Source of the DNA: Amaurobius ferox
Lineage: Eukaryota > Arthropoda > Arachnida > Araneae > Amaurobiidae
Length of the DNA stretch: 64,000 bases
Direction of reading: 5' to 3'
NCBI GenBank assembly: GCA_951213105.1
Contig: OX578134.1
Span: 135,838,793 to 135,902,792 of the forward strand
Position 1 is the first letter of the stretch. Every line of letters starts with the position of its first letter. A program made the translations under genes and the position numbers. The notes beneath the pieces are model-generated. The model was not told the origin of the DNA. It did no database searches and saw nothing but the letters and a program-made list of their open reading frames with translations. Below are positions 46,715 through 55,510 of this stretch, piece after piece.

Positions 46715-47025
46715 CGTTAGCACGATAACTGCCGTAAAAATGAGTTTATCAAAATGAAATTTTAGTATGTTGTTCAGACGGTCTGTAGGACCTATGGGAA
46801 TATAAATAAATAATATCACCCAATTAGTTTTTTATTGAACCCGGGTTGAAAAAATGAAATACATTGAACCCTATGGGACCTAATTTTTCAAACATTTTTT
46901 AAGTAAATTTAAAATTCACGAATTGCTTCGAAATTTTTAGGAAATATTCACATTATCCCATAAAATATATATAAAAAAATTCAGTAAAATATGTTAAGTA
47001 GTTTTTTAATTAAAAAAATTATTTA
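46636..47025 (-). mobile_element. R1 copy E, partial, joined to copy D
   Basis: TAACACTTTACAACAAAGTT and the GTCT run follow directly after copy D inside a T-run. Similarity to R1 continues to about 47025 (AGTAGTTTTTTAATTAAA) and then stops. Confidence 0.8.
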
Positions 47026-47424
47026 ATATAGGGAAAAAAACAAATTCAATTAAATTCTGACTTTGGGATATCTTCCAGAAAGAAAAGAGAGAGATATTAT
47101 ATAATAAATATCTCTCCATTTGTTTAAACGTTTTGCATATGGGAGTGGCTTCATATTTTAAGATAAATTTGGTAGATAACAATTTTTCATTTTTTTTAAA
47201 TTTTATATAACTCTTCATGATAAATTTAATTGATGGCATTTTAAATGCACTTTCCTACGTCCTAGAAAGTTAAAATTTGGTACACAGCTTAAATTTGTTG
47301 AACATTTTATTCGACAAAAATTTGATGGATCTTTAAATATAGATTATACATTTTTTTCGAAATGGCCTGAAAATAATCCCCGTTCACTTGTATAAATCAT
47401 TGGTGTAATATTGTTAAAAATTCT
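47026..47424. other. unassigned AT-rich sequence
   Basis: No recognisable element; short chance frames only. Confidence 0.4.
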
Positions 47425-48290
47425 GATGTGGACAGCACATGTCTTTCTCTGCAGACTCATATTCGTTCTCTTTATTTATTCAATGATAATTTGAGTTTAT
47501 CTGCACAACATAAGTATTTTAAATGACATTGAATTTACACGTTAAACTTAAATTTGGTTCTCATTTGATAGCTGGACTTATTGTCAAAGGTGGCGTAGCG
47601 AAAACGCGAAAAAACTAGAATATCTCAAGAACGGCTAGTCTTAGAGTAATGGGGTTAGTCTTATTCTTTTTGTTGTCAAAAATCACATATAAAATAGGAA
47701 TTTAATTGATATAATTGAGCACACGTAGTCTTTTATTTTTATATATAACGATTTTTGCTGGCCATTTCGCAAAAATAGCCCGTTCCTTTTTCCCGAATCG
47801 AAGTAGAATAACCTACAAATGATTTATATACAAAATTTTGTTAAATTTGGTATATAAATCACTTGTAGGTTATTGAAATATTATACTCCAAATTTTGTTA
47901 AATTTGGTTCATTAGTTTTTAGCTAGAGTGGATAAAGGCAATTTTTGCGGCCATTTCGCAAAGAAGGCAGATTCTTTTATTACGAATCGTACTATAATCT
48001 AATGAACATCAGGATTTCCCACAAAAAACATACCTACCAAATTGTATGAAATTCGGTCCATTAGTTTTTCAATTAGAGTGGATGTAATATCCACACAGAC
48101 ACACAGAAACATACACAGATACACCCTTACACACACAGACGTCTTCCTAAAAGTAGTTTTTTCGTGTTCTAGAAGTCCTAAAACGTGTAGATACTTTGAA
48201 AATTCGAGTTCCGATCTTCGGCACGATTCCAATACTTTGAGTACATACACATACACATATATATTATCTGTGTATTATCTGTGTATCTAA
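47425..48290 (+). repeat. T1-related repeat with internal long hairpin
   Basis: It begins AAATTCTGATGTGGACAGCA then CATGTCTTTCTCTGCAGACTCA (T1-like terminus). It includes repeated TTTGCTGGCCATTTCGC and TTTGCGGCCATTTCGCA segments, a CA-rich run (48090-48140), an ACACGTGTAGATACTTTG-like part and AAAATTCGAGTTCCGATC. A 25-bp inverted repeat lies at 47807-47874. Confidence 0.65.
47807..47874. repeat. 25-bp inverted repeat with one mismatch
   Basis: AATAACCTACAAATGATTTA plus TATAC (47807-47831) is mirrored at 47850-47874 across an 18-base spacer, AAAATTTTGTTAAATTTG. Each arm is part of a T1-like sub-repeat around 'AAATTTTGTTAAATTTGGT'. Confidence 0.85.
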
Positions 48291-48292
48291 AT

Positions 48293-48702
48293 TCCGTGCC
48301 TATGCAATTACAATAGTTGTGATTTTAAATGATCCCTAAACTTTTATTATTTCTTCAAGGAAGCCTAATTTTAACATATGCAGAATGCAAATATCTCAAG
48401 CGATTGTAAGATGAATTACATAAGAATTGCTGAATTTTTTTCACACAAAATTATTTAGCTCTGGAGTCTGGAATACAAGTTATATGAATGAAATATTCAT
48501 TGATTTTGCATAAAGAATCAGATGATTTATATTTCGATACAGTTTTAAATATTTAAGTATAATAAATTACTGTAGTACTGTGATAATGTAAAAGATATTA
48601 CCACTGAATGAATCACATTTTAGAAATTTTTAAATGAAATTACATTTCAGTTGGAAAGTGTTTCATAATCAATGCTTATGCATGATTGATCTTTCTTGTT
48701 TA
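48293..48702 (-). mobile_element. R1 copy F, 5'-side fragment
   Basis: Runs from a GTGCCTATGCAATTACAATA-like part to the conserved R1 end (AGTGTTTCATAATCAATGCT ... GATTGATCTTTCTTGTTT). It is closer in sequence to copy G than to copy C. It could be the other half of copy E, separated by the T1-related repeat. Confidence 0.7.
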
Positions 48703-48870
48703 CTAATATCTCGAGAACCACTGGTCGTAGAGACTCGAAACATGGACGAAATTTTAAGTGGGACTATTTAAAGGCTACCCACAAAATTTTATCAAATTCG
48801 GTTTAGCCGTTCTCCCGTGATGATGGGACAAACAGACAGACAGACAGATTTTCAATTTTACTTATATAGA
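48703..48870 (+). repeat. short repeat with TCTCGAGAACCACTGG, CAGA run and TATATAGAT end
   Basis: Lies between two R1 segments. Reads AATATCTCGAGAACCACTGG, TTCGGTTTAGCCGTTCTCCC, then GACAAACAGACAGACAGACA and ATTTTACTTATATAGAT. It has the feel of a 3' end of a dispersed element, but only one copy is clear in this window. Confidence 0.5.
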
Positions 48871-49576
48871 TGTGTAAAATGCGATACATTCAGCGGTGAT
48901 ATTTTTTAATTATCACAGAACTACAATAATTTATTTTACTTCTAAACACAAAACTTTATCGGAAAAAAATGAACTTTATTCAAATGACATCATCGAAATA
49001 TAAATCGTCTAGCTCTCTATGTTAAAGCAGCTAATACTTCATTAATGCACTTTTATTCCAGATTCCAGCGTTAAATAATTCTAGGTGAAAAAAATCAGCA
49101 ATTCTTACAAGTCATCTTACAATCATTTGTTTACATTCTGCATCCATTAAAATTAGGCTTCATTGTAGAAATAATCAAAGTTTGATGATCATTTAAACTC
49201 AAATATTGTAATTGCGTTGGCGCAGAATATAGATGCACAGAAAAAACGCAAAAATAAAGCGGTTTTAGGAAGGATGCAACACTGAATATAAATTTAAAAG
49301 AACTTTAAATATCACGATTTTATGATATGGGGAAAATGTGGATGCCATATTTTATTTTGAAGAGGATCACGTGATCTTTTCATATTATATAGGTGTCATT
49401 ATTATTTTAAATTTTATTCAAAAAACTACCGAACATATTTTGCTCAAATTTTTTTATATATTTTATGGGATAGTTTGAATATTTTCTAAATGTATCGAAG
49501 CAATTCGTGAATTTCAACTTTGCTTAATAAATGTCTGAAAAATTAGGTCCCATAGGGTTCAATGTATTTCATTTTT
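48871..49576 (+). mobile_element. R1 copy H, plus-strand partial
   Basis: Colinear with copies A/B from CTAAAATG-GATACATT to TTAGGTCCCATAGGGTTCAA then TGTATTTCATTTTT. It stops in the T-run where copies A/B continue TTCAACCCGGGTTCAAT, and the inverted copy C starts there. Confidence 0.75.
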
Positions 49577-50876
49577 AACACTTTACAACAAAGTTGAAAA
49601 GTGTTTATGACTTTGTTCATTCTGTCTGTCTGTCTGTCCGTTAGCACGATAACTGCCGTAAAAATGACTTAATCAAAATGAAATTTTAGTATGTTGTTCA
49701 GACGGTCTATAGGACCTATGGGAATATAAATGAATAATATCACCCAATTAGTTTTGGATTGAACCCGGGTTGAAAAAATGGAATACATTGAGCCCTATGG
49801 GACCTAATTCTTCAAGCATTTTTTAAGCGGATTTAAAATTCACAAATTGCTTCGAAAATTTTAGGCAATATTCAAATTGTTCCATAAAATATATAAAAAA
49901 AAATTCAGCGAAATATATTCAGTAGTTTTTTAAATAAAAATTAAAATAATAATAACACCTCTTATATGAAGCGATCACGTGTCCATGATATGAAACGATC
50001 ACATGACCCACTTCAAAATGATATATGGCATCCATCTTGTGTCAAAATCGTGATTTTTAAAGTTCTTTTTAATTCATATTGAGTGTTGTATCCGTCCTAA
50101 AACTACTTTATTTTTGCCTAAATTCTGTGCATCTACATACTAAAACAACGCAATGACAATATATTTCAGTTTAAATGCTCATCCAAATATGATTATTTCT
50201 ACTATTAAGCCTATTTTTCACCTATGTAAAATGTAAACAGCAAAATATAGAGAATGAGTTGTATTAGAATCGCTGTAATTCTTTAACACAAAATAATTTA
50301 GTCCATGGAGTCTGCTTAGCTGATATGAATGAAATATTCATTGAATTTAGAAAGAGAAGGACGATATTTTTCGCTGAAGTTTTACGCATAGAGATTACTT
50401 ACTTGTAGCTCCATGGTCTTAATTTTTAAATAAAATAAATTATTATAGTATTGTGATGAATGACATGAATGGGGGAATTATTTATGAATGAAATGTTGCT
50501 TTTATAGAGAGAGCCAGGCGTGTTATTTTTTTATGACGTCATTTGAATGAATTTCAGTTGTTTTCGATGAAGTTTTCAAATATAATAAATTATCGTAGTA
50601 TTATGATAATTCTAAAATTATTACCGAGGAATGTATCACATTTTAGATATATTTAAACATGGCAATTTATACTTTAATGCCGTCATTTGAATGAAGTTAA
50701 TTTTTTTCGATGAAGGTTTAAGGTTTCATATATAATAAATTAATGTAGTATTGTGATAAGTTTTAAAATATTATCGAGGAATGTATTGCATTTTAGACAT
50801 GTTTAAATAAAATTGCATTGAAGTTGGAAAGTGTTTCATAATCAATGCTTTAAGCATGATTGATCTTTCTTGTTTT
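49577..50876 (-). mobile_element. R1 copy C, full length
   Basis: From the terminal stem-loop (AACACTTTACAACAAAGTTG from 49577) to GATTGATCTTTCTTGTTTT at about 50876. Very similar to copy A in reverse. No coding capacity. Confidence 0.85.
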
Positions 50877-50878
50877 TT

Positions 50879-51224
50879 CTATGACGTCATTTGAATGAAT
50901 TTCAGTTGTTTTCGATGAAGTTTTTAAATATAATAAATTATCGTGGTATTATGATAATTCTAAAATTATTATCGAGTACTATATCACATTTTAGAGATGT
51001 TTAAACCAGGCAATGTATATTTCAATGCCGTCATTTGAATGAAGTTCATTTTTTTCGATGAAGGTTTAAGTTTTCAAATATAATAAATCAATGTAGTATT
51101 GTGAGAAGTTTTAAAATATTACCGAGGAATGTATTGCATTTTAGACATGTTTAAATAAAATTGCATTGCTGTTGGAAAGTGTTTCATAATCAATGTTTTA
51201 AGCATAATTGATCTTTCTTGTTTT
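50879..51224 (-). repeat. tandem extra copy of the last 346 bp of R1
   Basis: TATGACGTCATTTGAATGAA to CTTTCTTGTTTT repeats the segment 50531-50876 with few differences. It represents two internal R1 units plus the end. Confidence 0.8.
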
Positions 51225-51959
51225 ACTTCAGGTTAGCCTCCTGATATTATTATTTCCCTCCAGTTCTGCGCAGTCGTTGACCTCCCGATTTGAAATCGTC
51301 GCCTAATATGCCAGAGTCCACCGAGTCCGTACTAATTGCACTAAGGTCACTTTCAGATCCCTAAAATCATATCAGTAACATTCAAGGTTAATTCGTTCTA
51401 ACACCATTACAAAAAACTTTGCTGGCATCATAGATCTTCATACTCTGTCGACGCTCTACCGTTGAGATACTGGCACCGAATTGCAAACTCTTATTGTTGA
51501 AGTGGGCTCTGCCCAATGATGGTAAAATACGAAGAATTGAATTTTATTAAACTTCTCCCCTTTTCGTTTACGTATGAATATATTTAGTATATTAAATTGA
51601 GGATTTTTTCTTTTGACATTAACACTTTCACTTTACAAATGCAAAAGCCTATGCAATATAATTTTTTTTATATTGAATATTTCTAAAATTCATTCAACTG
51701 AACATTTTTATTGTACTGGGTAGATTCACACGGAACAATTATGTTTTTAAAGATAGACACTATGCATTTACAAAACAGAAATCTTCCCAGCGAATAATCG
51801 AAATGGTATATCTTGCATTCTGCACACGTTCTACTTAAGATGCATATAGTTCTTGAATGAAGAAGAAACATTTATGGGTACCATTTTTATAATGTTATAG
51901 TGTCTAAAATTTCTGGCATTTTCATGGTTCAATATTTTCCCCCCATACTTAGTAGTTCA
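51225..51959. other. mixed sequence with a SINE fragment
   Basis: At 51440-51515 the minus strand reads GCCCACTTCAACAATAAGAG then TTTGCAATTCGGTGCCAGTA and TCTCAACGGTAGAGCGTCGA, the tRNA-like head of the SINE family seen at 30845. A stretch near 51240-51380 has raised GC (CGCAGTCGTTGACCTCCCGA) without assignment. The rest is unique. Confidence 0.5.
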
Positions 51960-52590
51960 TAAGAAAAGTATTTCAATAGGTTTGAAAAACGGGAATTTGA
52001 TTTTTGACCGATTTACACGTGCATAACAATATAGAATACGAATCCACAATTTTCAACGTGACTTCTGTATATGTCTGGGCGTCTGCCGCAAGTCTATCTA
52101 TGGAATGTATATATTCACTTTAATTCAAAATCTATATGAACATATTTCTTGAAATTTGATAGTTACTTAGAATTTTCTTGGTTGATAAGGTTAAATAAAA
52201 TGCTGTTTTCATTTTCGAAACGGCTCGAAAAAATCAAATTAAAAGCATAAATATGCTGAAATGAATTAACTAAACACTTGCTTTATATGTAATTTGTAAC
52301 GACAAAATGAATAAAACTAACCCCATTTCTCAAGGATAAACCGCTTTAGAGATATTTCTTTTCTTTGGAATTTTGACAGAAGACGCATTAAGACATTTTA
52401 AAACATCTCAAATTGCCAAATAAAACTAATTTTAAAACAAATTTGATGGAATTTTAAATACGTATTCATTTTATGCGTCCGTTTGCGCGAAAAATATTAC
52501 ATCAATCTATATAAAGAAAGAAAGAAATAATTAATTTGAACTTGTAGAGAAAGTAATTTGCTGCACATAGCGGATTTTTTTTTTCACGAA
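51960..52590 (-). repeat. T1-related repeat, minus orientation
   Basis: The right edge, TTGAACTTGTAGAGAAAGTA then ATTTGCTGCACATAGCGGAT, is the inverse of the T1 terminus. Near the left edge are GGGAATTTGATTTTTGACCG and ATTTACACGTGCATAAC, and in the middle CCCATTTCTCAAGGATAAAC. Diverged. Confidence 0.55.
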
Positions 52591-53124
52591 AGGGACTGTT
52601 GTGTCTTTAGAGTTTTTGCCTTAAATGCCCATGACTTTTAATCGTTGGTTATGAACTTGGGTTGCTAGAGATTTTTATGGGCTGTTAAATGACACTCGTC
52701 ATTGCTATAGCTATGCTGTAAATATATGCTTTGGCTCGTCAGGAAAATGTGTTTGAAACATTTCGGATGTGAACGTAGTTTCGAAGCTCTGTTTCTCATC
52801 TGCTTGTATTTTGCAATTTCCTTTAAAAAAAAGCTAGGGAATCCAATTTATCTCGCTCAATTTCAATATATAGTAGATGGTAGCTGTTAAAAATATTTAA
52901 ATTTTGAAAGAAAATGGAATAAACATTCTTTTAGCATTTTTATTGCATGGAAATTCATGACTATAAAATTCAATTGTGGGAATTTTGGCGGAATGAATAA
53001 TTTTTTAAAACTACTAAAGGTCAACATTGAATATAAATAGAAAATATAAATTAGACAACATTGAAAAATAATTGAAAAAAATATATTTTTGTACATTATA
53101 TCATCATGTGTATAATATTTTAGT
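52591..53124. other. AT-rich sequence, no feature seen
   Basis: No recognisable gene or element. Confidence 0.4.
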
Positions 53125-53895
53125 GTACTAGGGGGCCTGCCCCCTGCCCGCTACGCTTTGCGCTCCCCTCCTGCTCGCTGCGCTCGCAGAGCTCGCTACA
53201 TCTCTCCTAAAAATTCTACTTTCAAAAATATCTGTTTTTAGCCCTAACTATTTCCCGCAGGAGATAAAGGCAGGGATTTTTCTTAGCCCAGGGAATCCAG
53301 AAACTGAATTCATTGATCCTGAGCTCGCTTCGCGAGCTATTTCATACCAAACTAAAGTTTAAATCGATAAACGGTTTATTTCATCGTGTTACACTATTAT
53401 TTCTCTATAAATATGCCATTTTTCATATTTTTGTATGCTATATATTTTGCGGCACGAGACAGAGATATCGCTAGACGTGCCGATGCGAAAAAATATTTCA
53501 CTACAGAAGTGTATAAAAGGCAAAATATCTCGAAAACTACATCGAAATTAAAAAAAGGGGCTACGTCCTGCAAAAATTCACCCATGTAGGTACCTGCTTG
53601 CAAAAAAAAATCCTGGTCTTGCTATTGTTAGTCTATCTAAGACGCGAACTCGCAGCTCAAATATTTTGTCTTTAATTTGACATTTAATACTTCTTAAATT
53701 ATAACATATCTGAAACGATGCATTTCAACGTATTTTTCGAAGCTTTTTCTACAAATGTACCAAATTTCATATTTTTATATGCAATAGGTTTTGCGGTACG
53801 AAGCAAAGAATCTCGAGAAACAAGAAATTTGTCACACAGCGCCGGCGACGACAGCGGCATCGTCAGCGTCAACTACTTTTCTTTAATATAGAGAG
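53125..53895. repeat. GC-rich-headed dispersed repeat with hairpins
   Basis: The head (53131-53200) has GGGGG-CCTG-CCCCC, then repeated GCTCGCTGCGCTCGC-like motifs. A perfect hairpin, AGCTCGC-TTC-GCGAGCT, lies at 53322-53338. Two related blocks about 350 bp apart contain TTTCATATTTTTGTATGCTA / TTTCATATTTTTATATGCAA and TTTTGCGGCACGAG / TTTTGCGGTACGAA. The end, CGTCAGCGTCAACTACTTTT then CTTTAATATAGAGAG, looks like an element tail. Frames here are short. Confidence 0.55.
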
Positions 53896-54739
53896 AAACG
53901 TTTCATTAAATTCAGTGTGCGCTATATATTTTTCTGAAAACATAAAATCAAGAGAATTTGCTTCATGATTTCAGTAAATTAAATTGAAATTGAAGATAAA
54001 GACTTAAATATTATTAAAATGTTTATATCGCCTTTACATAAAGGATACTATATCCGAAAATAGACACTGTGAATCATTTTATATTGTTTTAGTTTAGAGA
54101 AACATACTTTGTTTGAACTGCGTGCAATTAACCCGTTCTTTTGTGTGTTTTATAATTTTTTCACATTATATTAAGTTTTTTCAAAACTATGCAATTATGC
54201 GTAAAGCAAGGTCTTTCATAATCGTAGCGAGAACGCAAAATAACCATGGCTGGTTTGATCTCTGAAAGTCCAAAGTGTAAGATAACATCATAGCGTTGAG
54301 AAAAATATATCTCCCGTTCAAGCCATTTAATAATGCCTTATGAGAGTTTGATACATGATAAAAGTAGAATACATGAGGCTCTTTTTAGTGCAATTACAGT
54401 GCTCTTTTTAGTGCTTCTTTGCTTTATCCATTATAGTGTATGTGTGCTTCGTTGCTTTATAGCATATGTGTGCTTCTTTGCTTTATCCATTATAGTGTAT
54501 ATTCATGCTTACTATAATGGATAAAGCATAATAGCGGATCTTGCTCATGATGGTACAATTCTATTACATTATCTTAACAACTATAATTCGTCTTGCAAAC
54601 TGTATCACTGAATTTATTTATGATAAAATTATAAATAACTTAAATTGTTCACTTTCTTATGCATTTAATTTTTTTTTGTGTGAATGTAAATTTCTATGCA
54701 AATTAAAATTCTTTTCTCTTGGATCTTTCAAAAGATATT
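53896..54739. other. AT-rich sequence with a strong hairpin
   Basis: Around 54360-54540 short repeats of TGCTTTATCCATTATAGTG and TATGTGTGCTTC-TTGCTTTAT occur, ending in a 17-bp perfect inverted repeat (54480-54527). No gene recognised. Confidence 0.5.
54480..54527. repeat. 17-bp perfect inverted repeat
   Basis: GCTTTATCCATTATAGT (54480-54496) pairs with ACTATAATGGATAAAGC (54511-54527) across a 14-base loop. The left arm also exists as a direct copy at 54421-54437. Confidence 0.85.
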
Positions 54740-55303
54740 TTATTGAATTTGTATCAAGAACATCAGAAGATTCCATGAATGGATATAGACAATTCGATTA
54801 CATGTCCAGAGATGGGCACTATGCGTGCTGCATAAAAGAGGTTCGTAGGGGAAAATAATCCTATTGTATTTCGTACACGTTTTGCTAACGTTGCATAAGG
54901 TCCCTTGAATAAAGTTGAAATATCCGTTAAAGTAACTGATATTTTGTTGTGGGTTTCTGAGATAGGTAATAGAATACGAAATAAAAATAACATACATTGA
55001 AGCATTTAGGAAACGAATGGGTTTATAGTCGTATTTGTTGAATGACAGGAATCGGAAACGATATCGCACAGTGCGAATATATAAGTTTGTGAAATTGGAT
55101 ATCTCTGAAGAGGGTGGGGGAAATTCCGCCTCTTGGGTTATTTGTGGCTCGTTCAATGATTTTACGCGAATAATCGAAGGTTGTAAAATGATATAAATGA
55201 GACCGGGAAACGGAGAAAAGAAACCCACTGGCGTTGTCGAGGGGGTGTTTAGGTATGTACACACATCCTTTTTGAAAAATTTTCGAATATCATTTACATG
55301 CAA
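54740..55303 (-). CDS. unrecognised 187-codon reading frame, doubtful
   Basis: This is the longest open frame in the window after the reverse transcriptase, starting MHVNDIRKFFKKDVCTYL. It is moderately rich in Pro, Ser and aromatic residues (PPPSSEISNFTNLYIRT) and shows no signal peptide, membrane helix or motif I recognise. GC is higher than in flanking DNA, which lengthens chance frames. Two other minus frames and one plus frame are also open over parts of it. On the plus strand, TATAAATG (55192-55199) and a donor-like TTTAG|GTATGT (about 55248-55258) could equally mark a promoter or non-coding exon. No family, no conserved neighbour; treat as a hypothesis. Confidence 0.2.
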   Translation of the reverse strand: MHVNDIRKFFKKDVCTYLNTPSTTPVGFFSPFPGLIYIILQPSIIRVKSLNEPQITQEAEFPPPSSEISNFTNLYIRTVRYRFRFLSFNKYDYKPIRFLNASMYVIFISYSITYLRNPQQNISYFNGYFNFIQGTLCNVSKTCTKYNRIIFPYEPLLCSTHSAHLWTCNRIVYIHSWNLLMFLIQIQ

Positions 55304-55420
55304 ATTTTAGGTATAATAGTATACACAACAGGAGAAATAATTTATGTATATTTAAAGGGACTTTACTTATTTAAAATCAAAAATAATGTACAGGTATATA
55401 TAAATTGACTTATCTTAGTG

Positions 55421-55424
<4 letters not shown>

Positions 55425-55458
<34 letters not shown>

Positions 55459-55465
55459 TATATAT

Positions 55466-55505
<40 letters not shown>

Positions 55506-55510
55506 GCATA
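55425..55510. repeat. compound (AT)n(AC)n(AT)n microsatellite
   Basis: AT run at about 55425-55453, CA run at 55467-55481, then a further AT run to about 55505. A minus frame across it is a repeat artefact. Confidence 0.95.
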
